Assembly (NCBI RefSeq): GCF_000335475.2
Contig: NZ_ANAH02000007.1
Coordinates: 124,001-188,000 of the forward strand
Length of the DNA: 64,000 nucleotides
Source of the DNA: Cystobacter fuscus DSM 2262
GTDB lineage: Bacteria > Myxococcota > Myxococcia > Myxococcales > Myxococcaceae
Reading direction: 5' to 3'
In this document: one piece after another, positions 8,456 to 16,944 of the stretch
Layout of the letters: every line of letters begins with the position of its first letter
Position numbering within the stretch: position 1 is the stretch's first letter
Translations under genes and position numbers: made by a program
Notes under the pieces: model-generated
Seen by the model: only the letters and a program-made list of their open reading frames with translations
Told to the model about the DNA's origin: nothing
Database searches by the model: none

Positions 8456-9336
8456 TACCCCGCGGCCGTCTGGGACGCGGGAGCCACCGTGCCCTCGGCG
8501 GGCACCTCGTCGAGCGGATCGAAGTGCTTGAAGGGATCCTCCATCATCTCGCGCAGCGTGGTGGAGAGGATGCTCGCGTGGAAGCCGTCGATGAAGCGGT
8601 GGTCGAACGTGGCATTCACGTTCATGACCTTGCCCGCCACCACCTGGCCGTTCTCCACCACGGGGGCGTCCTTCACCGCGCCCGGAGCGAGGAGGATGGG
8701 CACGCGGCTGTAGGGCACGAGCGGCACGTACGCCGTGTCCAGGCCCAACGAGCCCACGTTGGTGAGGATGGCCGAGCCGAACGCGTCGTAGGGCATGCCC
8801 GCCCACGTCATGTTCCAGTTCAGCGTGTACATGAAGAAGGACATCATCCAGGTGAAGAGGTTGAGCAGCATGTAGGGCACCTTCTGCACCGTGCCCTTGC
8901 CCTTCTCCATCATGGTGTCCTTGCGCTGGCGCACCCGCTGCACCGCGATCTCCATCTCGGTGGCGATCTCCCGCAGAGTCTTCCGCTCCGCGTCGTCGAT
9001 CTTCGCCGAGGTGAGGTCCACCTTGCCGCCGTCCGTCTGCACCACCAGCATGGAGATGGTGATGCGCTTGCGCAGGTAGATCTTGTTGAAGCGCAGGATG
9101 GCGTTGGCCTCGGGGCAGCGACGCAGGGCCTCGGCCATGGCGCGCGCCAGCAGGTGCGTGACGGTGAGGCGGATGCCCGTCTTCTGGCGGAAGGCCTCGA
9201 TGTAGGCCAACGCCTTCTCCATCCGCAGCGTCATCGTCCCGTACACGGTCGGGTCGTACGCGGTCTTCCAGCTTCCGATGGCGAGCTTGCGGAAGCTGGA
9301 GATGTTGTCCTTGGGAATGAGCTCCAGGTGAGCCAT
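8455..9336 (-). CDS. Stand-alone 2-oxoacid dehydrogenase acyltransferase (E2) catalytic domain protein
   Basis: A 293-residue member of the chloramphenicol-acetyltransferase-like fold that forms E2 catalytic cores. It carries the catalytic signature NATFDHRFIDGFHA (DHRxxDG) near residues 245-258 and ILTNVGSLGLD, matching the conserved Ser/Thr-Asn-x-Gly loop. It has no lipoyl domain and no E1/E3-binding domain, and no partner genes are nearby. Residues about 155-182 (VPYMLLNLFTWMMSFFMYTL and following) are unusually hydrophobic for an E2 core and could touch a membrane. It is monocistronic and convergent with the protease gene. The substrate is unknown; it may be a CoA-dependent acyltransferase independent of dehydrogenase complexes. 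Confidence 0.75.
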   Translation of the reverse strand: MAHLELIPKDNISSFRKLAIGSWKTAYDPTVYGTMTLRMEKALAYIEAFRQKTGIRLTVTHLLARAMAEALRRCPEANAILRFNKIYLRKRITISMLVVQTDGGKVDLTSAKIDDAERKTLREIATEMEIAVQRVRQRKDTMMEKGKGTVQKVPYMLLNLFTWMMSFFMYTLNWNMTWAGMPYDAFGSAILTNVGSLGLDTAYVPLVPYSRVPILLAPGAVKDAPVVENGQVVAGKVMNVNATFDHRFIDGFHASILSTTLREMMEDPFKHFDPLDEVPAEGTVAPASQTAAG

Positions 9337-9525
9337 GAGGCGGGGGTTCCTTCACGAAGAGGCGGTCCTCCAGCATCGCGTGTTCCGCTCCCCGGCAAAA
9401 CCCCCCGCCCCCTTCCCGACCCGAGCCGCACCGCGTCATCCGCCCCCCCCTCGCCCGCCACCTCCAGGGGGATGCGAGCGGGGTGGCGCCAGGTTCATGC
9501 CCGGAAGGACAGTCCACGACATCTA

Positions 9526-9553
9526 TTGACGTCCCGCCTTCTGACGCTAGGCT
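9526..9553 (+). promoter_or_regulatory. Candidate promoter of the coiled-coil membrane protein gene
   Basis: TTGACG (9526-9531) and TAGGCT (9548-9553) are spaced by 16 bp. The expected transcription start near 9560 would leave the TTG at 9569 with almost no leader, and so supports the GTG at 9590, which has its own GGAGG at 9577-9581. Confidence 0.5.
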
Positions 9554-9589
9554 GCGCCGCTTTTTGCATTGTCCCCGGAGGTCACCCTC

Positions 9590-10675
9590 GTGCTGGTAGC
9601 ACTCCTCATCGTCGTCTCAGCGGGCTTCCTGATCACGCTCGGCCTGCTGCTCTTCCGCCCCACGGGCGCCCCGGCCATCGCCGCTCCCCAGGCCAACAAG
9701 CCCAGGGCGGAGCTGGCGGAGTCCGATGCCAAGGTGCGCGCGCGTCTGGAGTCGGACCTGGATCGCAAGCGCAAGGAACTGGACGAGCAGCGCGCCCAGC
9801 TCCAGGACCTGAAGGAGCAGCTCAAGCAGGCCAAGCGCAAGAACTACGAGCAGCGCGAAGCCGAGAAGGGCGAGAAGGAGCTGACCCGGGCGCGCGCCGA
9901 GGTGGAGCGCAACGCGTCCCTGCAGCTCGAGGTGGTCCGGGGCGAGCTGGCCGATGCCCAGACGGAGATCGCCCGGTTGCGCTCGGAGATGGAGATGGGC
10001 CGCGGTGGCCGCCGCAACGCCGCTCCCGCGCCGGTGCCCGCTCCCGCGCCCGCTGCCGTCACGACCGCTCCCTCGCAGCCGATCTCCGCTCCGGCCCAGG
10101 CGAATGAGCCGGTGGTGGCCGTGTCCACGACCGTGGTGCCCGCCGCCGCGGCCGAGGCCGCCGCCGAGAAGGCGCCCCGCCGCTACCGTGAGCTGAACGA
10201 CGCCGACCGCGAGAAGATGGAGCGGCTGGAGGCCACGGCGAACAAGGAGCGCGGCCGGGCCGCGGAGCTGGAGCGCGAGCTCAAGCGCGTGCGTGGCCGC
10301 GCCGACTCGCAGCAGCGCATCTTCGCCGCCAGCAAGAGCGAGCTGGATCTGGTGAAGGACAAGTTCAAGGCGCTGGAGAAGCGGCTCAACCGCACGCTGC
10401 TCGAGCGGGATCTGCTGCGCCGGGCCATCAAGGATCTCGAGAAGAAGACGGGCATCCTGGCCGATCGCACCGAGCTGACGCCGGACGAGATGGCCGCCAG
10501 CGATCAGAAGGTGGAGGAGGCCGCTCGGGCCCGCGCCGCCGCCGAGGCCGCCCAGCAGCAGGCCGCCCAGCAGGCCGCCGCCCCGGCCCCCGAGGCCGCC
10601 ACCCCAGCGTCGGGTGACTCCTCCGGACAGCCCGCCGCGACCGACTCCGCTGAAGAGAAGCCGGCCACGCCGTAG
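9590..10675 (+). CDS. Membrane-anchored coiled-coil protein, unknown function
   Basis: A 361-residue protein with one N-terminal transmembrane segment (about residues 2-20, LVALLIVVSAGFLITLGLLL). Two charged coiled-coil blocks follow (about 40-140 and 185-310), separated by an Ala/Pro-rich linker. The C-terminus is low-complexity (Ala/Gln/Pro). The second block includes LNDADREKMERLEATANKER and LVKDKFKALEKRLNRTLLER. No catalytic motif is visible. The start is the GTG at 9590 with GGAGG eight bases upstream. The protein probably sits at the inner membrane with a long cytoplasmic tail, in the manner of scaffold or polarity proteins, but that role is a guess. Confidence 0.8.
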   Translation: MLVALLIVVSAGFLITLGLLLFRPTGAPAIAAPQANKPRAELAESDAKVRARLESDLDRKRKELDEQRAQLQDLKEQLKQAKRKNYEQREAEKGEKELTRARAEVERNASLQLEVVRGELADAQTEIARLRSEMEMGRGGRRNAAPAPVPAPAPAAVTTAPSQPISAPAQANEPVVAVSTTVVPAAAAEAAAEKAPRRYRELNDADREKMERLEATANKERGRAAELERELKRVRGRADSQQRIFAASKSELDLVKDKFKALEKRLNRTLLERDLLRRAIKDLEKKTGILADRTELTPDEMAASDQKVEEAARARAAAEAAQQQAAQQAAAPAPEAATPASGDSSGQPAATDSAEEKPATP

Positions 10676-10690
10676 TCGTCACCCCGGTGT

Positions 10691-10713
10691 CCCCCTCTGC
10701 ATCCGGGAGGGGG
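10691..10713. terminator. Bidirectional hairpin terminator
   Basis: CCCCCTC (10691-10697) and GAGGGGG (10707-10713) form a 7 bp GC stem in the 47 bp gap between two convergent genes. There is no clear U-tract. Confidence 0.4.
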
Positions 10714-10722
10714 CGCCCGCCG

Positions 10723-12279
10723 TCAGTCCAGCGGCACGGGCATGTAGAGGAGCAGGTCATCCAGCGTCGTGCGCCGGACGCCATCCTCCTCCAGCCCGCC
10801 CGCGATCAGCACCGAGCCATCCTCCAGCGCCGTGCACGTGTGCTGGTGCCGCGAGCGCTCCAGCTCGGGCAGCCCGAGCAACCCCGCCGCTCCCCCCTCC
10901 GCTCCGGGCACGAACAGCTCCCCATGGGCGTCGCTCACGAGGTCGCCCAGGTCGGCGTTCCCCCATCCGCCCAGCGTCAGCACCCGCCCATCCTGGAGGG
11001 CCACCGCGCACGGCTCGCTCCGGGCGAAGATCTGGGGGCCCTGGCCCTGACGCGAGGCCGCGTCCGGAGACACGAGCTGCGAGGAGGCCAACAGCCTGTC
11101 CGTCATCGCGGCCCCCGCGGAGGAATGGCCCCCCACGTACAGCAACCGCCCAGGCCCGCCAAAGGGCACGAGCGCCGCGTCACGCCGGGGCTCGCGCAGC
11201 CGCTCGCCCGTGTCCTCCGCGACGAAGGTGTCCCCCTGGTACGAGAAGAACAACACCTCCGGCACCAACGCCGTCCCGTCCGAGCCGCCCACCACGGCGA
11301 TGCGCCGCCCGTCTCCCACCGGGCTCACCCCCATCCCCACCCGCCGCACCGGCGTGCCCACCTGGAAGATCCGGCCCGTCGCGGCGTCATACCCCTCCGC
11401 CTCGGACACGACCTCGCCGTTCACGCCCACGCCCCCCACCACCAGCACCCGCCCACTCGCATCCGCCGCCGCCGCGTGGTGGCCACGCGCCCGCAGGCCC
11501 TCCACCGGCGTCGCCGTGCCCGCCGTCACATCCAGCACCCGGGCGCTCGCCAGGGGCCTCGTGCCTCCGGAGGTCTCCTCCTCGCCGCCCACCAGCAGCA
11601 CCTTGCCTCCCGGCAGCCGCGTCGCCGTGTGGAAGGCCCGGGCGGAGTCCAGCGCGGGCACGCGCTCCAGGGTGTCCGTGGCCGGATTGAACATCTCCAC
11701 CGCGGACACCGTGGCGGGCCTCCCGTCCGCGCCGAGCCGCACGCCCCCGGCCAGCAACACCCGCCCATCCTCCAGCAGCGTCGCCGTATGTCCCGCGCGC
11801 GCCTCGCCCAGCCCCGCGCAGCCCTGGGCCAGCCTCGGCCGCACGAACTCCCCCACCCGGCGCAGGGCGATGGTCACCGCCGGCGCCTCGCCGCCCCCCA
11901 CCTCGAAGGGGTGCGAGCGTCCCACCGCGACCACCCGTCCTCCCTGCCGCGGCATGGCCGTGTACCCCCGCACCTCCACCACCCGGCCCTTCCCCGGAGG
12001 AATGGCGGGGACGCCCGCCACGCCCACCTCCACGGTGGTGAAATGCTCCCGGGGCTCCATTCCCTCGCCGGTGACGCGCCAGCGCAGGTAGGAGACCCCC
12101 CGCAGGGCCGGAGTCCCCGAGCACGCCTCGGTGCGCAGTTCCACGGGAGGACGTGTCTCGCACCCGCCCAGCACGCCCAACGCCGCGACGGTCAACGCCA
12201 TCCAACCCAGCCGCCGTCCCCTTCCCCGCCCGACGCTCCTCCCGGCGGCCAAGTCCCACCGGTTGTTGCTCCGCCCCAT
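10723..12279 (-). CDS. Kelch-repeat lipoprotein
   Basis: A 518-residue secreted protein with a basic N-terminus and lipobox VLGGC (Cys40). After a roughly 120-residue N-terminal region come repeated Kelch blades of the type HTATLLEDGRVLLAGG, HTATRLPGGKVLLVGG, HHAAAADASGRVLVVGG and HQHTCTALEDGSVLIAGG, enough for a five- to six-bladed propeller. The Arg/His-x-x-A..L..G(R/K)VL(L/V).GG pattern is the recurring signature. Such proteins are numerous in myxobacteria and usually serve binding rather than catalysis; no galactose-oxidase copper ligands were identified. It is divergent from the histidine kinase gene with 113 bp between them. Confidence 0.85.
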   Translation of the reverse strand: MGRSNNRWDLAAGRSVGRGRGRRLGWMALTVAALGVLGGCETRPPVELRTEACSGTPALRGVSYLRWRVTGEGMEPREHFTTVEVGVAGVPAIPPGKGRVVEVRGYTAMPRQGGRVVAVGRSHPFEVGGGEAPAVTIALRRVGEFVRPRLAQGCAGLGEARAGHTATLLEDGRVLLAGGVRLGADGRPATVSAVEMFNPATDTLERVPALDSARAFHTATRLPGGKVLLVGGEEETSGGTRPLASARVLDVTAGTATPVEGLRARGHHAAAADASGRVLVVGGVGVNGEVVSEAEGYDAATGRIFQVGTPVRRVGMGVSPVGDGRRIAVVGGSDGTALVPEVLFFSYQGDTFVAEDTGERLREPRRDAALVPFGGPGRLLYVGGHSSAGAAMTDRLLASSQLVSPDAASRQGQGPQIFARSEPCAVALQDGRVLTLGGWGNADLGDLVSDAHGELFVPGAEGGAAGLLGLPELERSRHQHTCTALEDGSVLIAGGLEEDGVRRTTLDDLLLYMPVPLD

Positions 12280-12392
12280 GAGGTACCCTTTCGCGATCCG
12301 ATGGCCCCGGCTCAGACGAAAGAGGGCTTGCGCTCGGACCGGCGCGAGCGTAGCGATGCCCTCTGGCCAGGGTCAACGCGGCCTTCTTCCCG

Positions 12393-13934
12393 ATGAAGCT
12401 CTCGCTCGCCACCCGCATCTTCCTGGGCTACGCGGTGGTGCTCGTCACCTTCGGCGCGGTGTCCCTGTTCAGCGTCGCCGAGCTGCACCGCAACCAACTG
12501 GAGATCCGTCTGGTCAGTCAGGGCTACCTCCAATTGTCCCAGGACGCCGCCGCGCTCGACTCCTTCCACACCAATCAGGAGAAGGACACCGAGCGGCTGT
12601 TGGAGGAAGGCAACGCGGAGACCCGGCGTGCCCTCATCCGGCTCGCCCGGCTCTATGTCCCCTCGCTCATGTCCGAGCGGCTGAAGGACGCGCTCGCCCG
12701 GGCCCGCGAGGTGCGCACCCTGGCCCCGCCCGGGGAAGTGCCCTTCGTGCAGGACCTGGAGTCGCGCCTGGGCGAGCTGGCCCATCGCTACCCCACCTAC
12801 GGCCGGGCGGCGGAGGCCGTCTTCACGGTGCTCGCCAGCGAGTCGCCCCCCGCCGCCGAGGTGACTCGCGCCGCCACCGAGCTGCGCCAGCAGGAGAACG
12901 CCATCGGCCGCGACATCCGCTTCCTGCGCGCCGCCCTCACCAACCGCATCCGCGAGCGCGTGGACGGGGCCGAGGATCGCGAGCGCCGCACGGGTCTGGC
13001 CATCATCACCCTGTCCGTGCTCGCCATCATCGTGGGCCTCGTCGCCACCGCCTGGTCGGCGCGCACGCTGCGCCCGGTGCGCACCCTCATCGAGGGCGTG
13101 TCGCGCATCGGCCGCGGCGACTACAGCGCCCAGCTCGGCGTGCGCGGCGACGACGAGGTGGCGGTGCTCGCCCGCGAGTTCGACGCCATGGCGCGCTCGC
13201 TCCAGGCACGCGAGGCCCAGCTCAAGGCCCAGGCCGAGGCCCTCATGCGCGCCGAACAGCTCGCCGCCGTGGGCCGCATCTCCGCCCAGGTCGCCCACGA
13301 GGTGCGCAATCCCCTCTCCTCCATCGGCCTCAACGTGGAGCTCATGCAGGACGCCTTCGAGCACGCCTCCTTCGACTCGCCCGACGAGGCGCGCGAGGCC
13401 CGCGAAATCCTCGGCGCCGTCACCCGCGAGGTGGACCGGCTCACCGAGGTCACCGAGCAGTACCTGCGCATGGCCCGCCCACCCCAGCCCAGCCTCGAGC
13501 CCACCGACGTCACCGAGGTGATCGCCAGCGTGCTCGACTTCTCCCGCGAGGAGCTGGAGCGCGCCGGGGTGGAGGTGGTGCGCGAGCTGTCCCCCGAGCC
13601 GCCCCATGCCCTCGCCGACGAGGGCCAGCTGCGCCAGGTGTTCCTCAACCTCCTGCGCAACGCCCGCGAGGCCATGCTCGACGGAGGCCGGCTCACCATC
13701 GCCACCCAGGTGCAGACGCGCGACGTGGTGGTCGCCCTGCGCGACACCGGCCGAGGCATGACCGAGGCGGTGCTCTCCCGCATCTTCGAACCCTTCTTCA
13801 CCACCAAGGAAGACGGCACGGGCCTCGGCCTCGCCGTCTGCCAGCAGATCCTCAAGGCCCACGGCGGGGAGCTCTCGTGTCAGAGCGAGCCCGGCCGGGG
13901 CACGACCTTCTTCGTCAGGCTTCCCCGCGCATGA
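12393..13934 (+). CDS. Sensor histidine kinase with HAMP domain
   Basis: A 513-residue membrane kinase. Transmembrane helices lie at about residues 9-28 and 202-222 and bracket a roughly 170-residue helical sensor region, probably periplasmic. HAMP follows (about 223-278, TLRPVRTLIEGVSRIGRGDY). The dimerisation/phosphoacceptor helix contains AHEVRNPLSSIGLN with His302. The ATPase has N-box NLLRNAREAM, DTGRGM and GTGLGLAVCQQI. The H-box type is that of NtrB/ZraS-like kinases. No response regulator is adjacent; the next gene, an M16 peptidase, overlaps by 4 bp (ATGA). The cognate regulator and signal are unknown. Confidence 0.93.
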   Translation: MKLSLATRIFLGYAVVLVTFGAVSLFSVAELHRNQLEIRLVSQGYLQLSQDAAALDSFHTNQEKDTERLLEEGNAETRRALIRLARLYVPSLMSERLKDALARAREVRTLAPPGEVPFVQDLESRLGELAHRYPTYGRAAEAVFTVLASESPPAAEVTRAATELRQQENAIGRDIRFLRAALTNRIRERVDGAEDRERRTGLAIITLSVLAIIVGLVATAWSARTLRPVRTLIEGVSRIGRGDYSAQLGVRGDDEVAVLAREFDAMARSLQAREAQLKAQAEALMRAEQLAAVGRISAQVAHEVRNPLSSIGLNVELMQDAFEHASFDSPDEAREAREILGAVTREVDRLTEVTEQYLRMARPPQPSLEPTDVTEVIASVLDFSREELERAGVEVVRELSPEPPHALADEGQLRQVFLNLLRNAREAMLDGGRLTIATQVQTRDVVVALRDTGRGMTEAVLSRIFEPFFTTKEDGTGLGLAVCQQILKAHGGELSCQSEPGRGTTFFVRLPRA

Positions 13935-15226
13935 GCTTCACCTACCACCGCGACGTGCTGCCCAACGGCCTGCGCGTCGTCACCGTCGAGACCCCGCACC
14001 TGCACACCGCGCTGCTCGCCGTGTACGTGCGCACCGGCAGCCGCCACGAGTCCGTGCTCAGCAACGGCGTCAGCCACTTCCTCGAGCACCTCTTCTTCCG
14101 CGGCAGCGAGGGCTGGCCCGACACCGTGCGGATGAACTCCGCCGTGGAGGAGGTGGGCGGCAACCTCAACGGCGTCACCACGCGCGACCACGGCTACTAC
14201 TACACCCCCCTGCACCCCGCGCACCTGGACGTGGGCCTCGCCATCCTCGGCGACATGCTCACCCGCCCCCGCCTCACCGACATGGAGGTGGAGCGCAGCA
14301 TCATCCTCGAGGAGATGCTCGACGAGGTGGACGAGAAGGGCCGCGACATCGACATCGACAACCTGTCCAAGCGCCTGCTCTTCCCCGACCACCCCCTGTC
14401 CTTCAAGATCGCCGGCACGCGCGAGTCCGTCTCCGCCCTCACCCATGCCCAGGTGCTCGAGCACTTCGCGCGCCACTACGTCACCGGCAACCTCGTGGTG
14501 TCCGCCGCCGGCCGGGTCAAGCACGACGAGGTGCTCGCGCTCGTGGAGCGTCACTTCGCGCGCCTGCCCCAGGGCCCCGAGAGCCTCGACATCGCCCCGC
14601 CCCCCACTCCTCGGGGTCCGCGCCTGCACGTCGTCACCCACGACGAGGCCCAGACCGAGTTCCGCCTGTCCTTCCGCACCGTGCCCGAGCACCACCCGGA
14701 CTGGCCCGCGCTCCAGCTGCTGCGCCGCTTCCTCGATGACGGGCTGTCCTCGCGGCTGCCCTTCGAGATCGTCGAGAAGCGGGGCCTCGCTTACTCCGTG
14801 CACGCCTCGCTCGAGGCATTCCACGACGCGGGCATCTTCGAGATCGAGGCCGCGAGCGCGCCGGAGCGGGCCTCGCTCGTGGTGGGCGAGATGTTCCGCG
14901 TCCTCGGCGAGCTGGCCCAGTCCCCGGTGGCCGAGGAGGAGCTGGCGCGCGCCAAGCGGCGGCATCGCATGCTCCTGGAATTTTCCCAGGATTCGCCGGG
15001 AGAGCTTTCCGGGTGGTTCGCGGGAACCGAGTTGTTCCGGCGTCCCGAGTCCTTCGGCCTGCGCGCGGATCTGGTGGACTCGGCCAGCGCGACCCAGGTG
15101 CGCGACGTGGCCCGGCGCTACTTCGCCCGGGACAACCTCACCGTGGTGGCCGTGGGCCAACGCAAGGGAATCAAGGCCTTGGAGAAGGTGGTGGAGACCG
15201 CCGAGGGCCTGCCATCCGCCACTTGA
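13931..15226 (+). CDS. M16 family (insulinase/processing-peptidase-like) zinc peptidase
   Basis: A 431-residue peptidase with the inverted zinc motif HFLEH at residues 49-53. The third ligand is expected in VERSIILEEMLDEV at about 119-132. Both M16 halves are present; the second includes RGLAYSVHASLEAF and the C-terminal DNLTVVAVG. No signal peptide is visible, so it is probably cytoplasmic. The start ATG overlaps the kinase stop codon, implying coupled translation. The length equals that of single-chain bacterial M16B enzymes, which often work as pairs with an inactive partner; no partner is encoded here. Confidence 0.92.
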   Translation: MSFTYHRDVLPNGLRVVTVETPHLHTALLAVYVRTGSRHESVLSNGVSHFLEHLFFRGSEGWPDTVRMNSAVEEVGGNLNGVTTRDHGYYYTPLHPAHLDVGLAILGDMLTRPRLTDMEVERSIILEEMLDEVDEKGRDIDIDNLSKRLLFPDHPLSFKIAGTRESVSALTHAQVLEHFARHYVTGNLVVSAAGRVKHDEVLALVERHFARLPQGPESLDIAPPPTPRGPRLHVVTHDEAQTEFRLSFRTVPEHHPDWPALQLLRRFLDDGLSSRLPFEIVEKRGLAYSVHASLEAFHDAGIFEIEAASAPERASLVVGEMFRVLGELAQSPVAEEELARAKRRHRMLLEFSQDSPGELSGWFAGTELFRRPESFGLRADLVDSASATQVRDVARRYFARDNLTVVAVGQRKGIKALEKVVETAEGLPSAT

Positions 15227-15323
15227 CGATGTGCGGGGCCCGTCGAGCACACGTGCTGGCGGCTACCCCCGCCCCCCTATACCCTCGCCCTCGATGACGC
15301 CCGACCATCGGGGGATGCGGCAC

Positions 15324-15929
15324 ATGATGAACGCGGTCGAGGGCCCACGAGAACCCGTCATCTTCAGTCAGGTGGTGGATTCCCTCTTCCGGCTCACTGG
15401 CAGGCAGCGCTTCGACGCGGACACCCGCAAGCGCCTCAAGGCCATTGGGGTCGACATGGATCAACCGCTGCTGGTCGCCTATTCGGTGCCCACCTGGCGC
15501 GCCACCGTCGGCGTCTGCGCGGAGATCCTCCACCCCGACCTTCCCATCGATCAGGCGCGCTACCGCATCGGCTACGCGCTCACGGACGCTTATGGGCGGA
15601 CCACCATGGGCAGCGCCGTGCTCCAGCTCTTCCGGATGCTCGGCTGGCAGTCCTCGCTGTCACGCATCACCCGGGGGCTCCAATCCGGGACCAACTTCCT
15701 GTCGGCCCAGACCCGGTTCCTGGAGGGAGGCGCGCTCGAGCTGCGCTTCGAGGTGCTGCCCGAGTTCCACGCCGCGCTGGGCAACCAGTCCGGCATCGAG
15801 CCCTACTTCATGAACGGCAGCATGGACGCGATGATGGCGCTCGTCGGCGCGCCGTTCCGCTCCGGCGAGTATCAGCCGGACCAGTCCGGTCTCCAGCACG
15901 CCGTCTTCGTCCTGCACCGCAAGGACTGA
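15324..15929 (+). CDS. DUF2378 (TIGR02265) family protein, myxobacteria-specific
   Basis: A roughly 201-residue protein matching the DUF2378 family, known essentially from Myxococcales and of unknown function. Visible family features are EPVIFSQVVDSLFRLTGR near the N-terminus, RYRIGYALTDAYGRTTMGSA, LFRMLGWQSSLSRITRGLQ and a C-terminal GLQHAVFVLHRKD. It is soluble, without a signal peptide. The start is uncertain: GGGGG at 15310-15314 favours the ATG at 15324, while ATGs at 15294 and 15315 are in frame. A TATACC at 15278-15283 could be a -10 element. The methyltransferase gene follows after 7 bp and is probably co-transcribed. Confidence 0.82.
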   Translation: MMNAVEGPREPVIFSQVVDSLFRLTGRQRFDADTRKRLKAIGVDMDQPLLVAYSVPTWRATVGVCAEILHPDLPIDQARYRIGYALTDAYGRTTMGSAVLQLFRMLGWQSSLSRITRGLQSGTNFLSAQTRFLEGGALELRFEVLPEFHAALGNQSGIEPYFMNGSMDAMMALVGAPFRSGEYQPDQSGLQHAVFVLHRKD

Positions 15930-15936
15930 GCCCCCC

Positions 15937-16920
15937 ATGAAGCCCTCCCCCGTGGACTGGCGCGCGCGCCTGGAAGCCTGTGGATTCGAAGGGGCCCAGG
16001 ACGTCCCCCCCGGCTACGCGGCCCACGTGCTGCGCTCCTGGCGCGAGCCGCTCGCCGCCGAGGCCGCCCTGCGCGAGCAGCTCGAGCACCAGCCCGAGGA
16101 CAAGGACGCGCTCAAGACGCTCATCGCCCTGCTGCGCGAGCTGGGCCGCGGCGACGAGGAACGCCCCCTGCGCCGCCAGCTCCAGGAGCGGCGCTGCCAG
16201 GATCTGCGCGTCCCCGAGCACGCCCGCGACACGGTCATCTCCTACCTCGAGGCGGCCGAGACCGGCTCCCCTCCGCCCGAGCGCTCGGCCGACGCGTACG
16301 TGAGCGCGCTGTTCGATCTCTACGCCCCCACCTTCGATGACAGTCTGCGGGGCTTCCTCGACTACCGCGCGCCCGAGCGGCTCCTGGACGCGGTGCTCAC
16401 CGCGCTCGGAGCCCGGCGGGGGCTCGACGTGCTGGACCTGGGCTGCGGCACGGGGCTCGCCGGTCCGCTGCTCAAGCCCCTCGCCCGCAACCTGGAGGGG
16501 ATCGATCTGTCCACGGGCATGCTGGACAAGGCCCGCGAGCGCGGCGTGTATGACGCCCTGCATGCCGGAGAAATCACCGCGCGGCTCGCCGCCTCCTCCG
16601 CGCGCCCGGATCTCATCGTCGCCGTGGACGTGCTGGTCTACTTCGGCGCGCTGGAGCCGCTCTTCGCGCAGGTGGCCCGGCGGCTCGCGCCCGAGGGCCT
16701 GTTCGCCTTCACCGTGGAGAAGAGCACCGAGCCCGGCTACCGGCTCCAGCCGAGCGCGCGCTACGCGCACCACCTCGACTACGTCCGGCACTGCGCCCAT
16801 CTGGCGGGCCTGCATCCCGTGGTGGAGCGCGAGGACACGCTGCGCCGGCAGGCGGGTCAGCCCGTCATCGGCCACGTCGTGGTGCTCGGCCACGCCGCCC
16901 CTCAACCTCTTTCAGGGTAG
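15937..16920 (+). CDS. Class I SAM-dependent methyltransferase with N-terminal TPR-like helices
   Basis: A 327-residue protein. The N-terminal third (about residues 30-90, with EAALREQLEHQPEDKDALKT) looks like tetratricopeptide-type helices. The C-terminal two thirds are a Rossmann methyltransferase with motif I LDVLDLGCGTGLAGPLLK, motif II LEGIDLSTGMLDKARERG, DLIVAVDVLVYFGAL, and the post-motif RRLAPEGLFAFTVEK. The layout resembles NNMT/trans-aconitate-type small-molecule methyltransferases that carry TPR extensions; the substrate cannot be told. It lies 7 bp downstream of the DUF2378 gene. Confidence 0.85.
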   Translation: MKPSPVDWRARLEACGFEGAQDVPPGYAAHVLRSWREPLAAEAALREQLEHQPEDKDALKTLIALLRELGRGDEERPLRRQLQERRCQDLRVPEHARDTVISYLEAAETGSPPPERSADAYVSALFDLYAPTFDDSLRGFLDYRAPERLLDAVLTALGARRGLDVLDLGCGTGLAGPLLKPLARNLEGIDLSTGMLDKARERGVYDALHAGEITARLAASSARPDLIVAVDVLVYFGALEPLFAQVARRLAPEGLFAFTVEKSTEPGYRLQPSARYAHHLDYVRHCAHLAGLHPVVEREDTLRRQAGQPVIGHVVVLGHAAPQPLSG

Positions 16921-16944
16921 TCCGGTAGAAGGTACGAACCGCGC

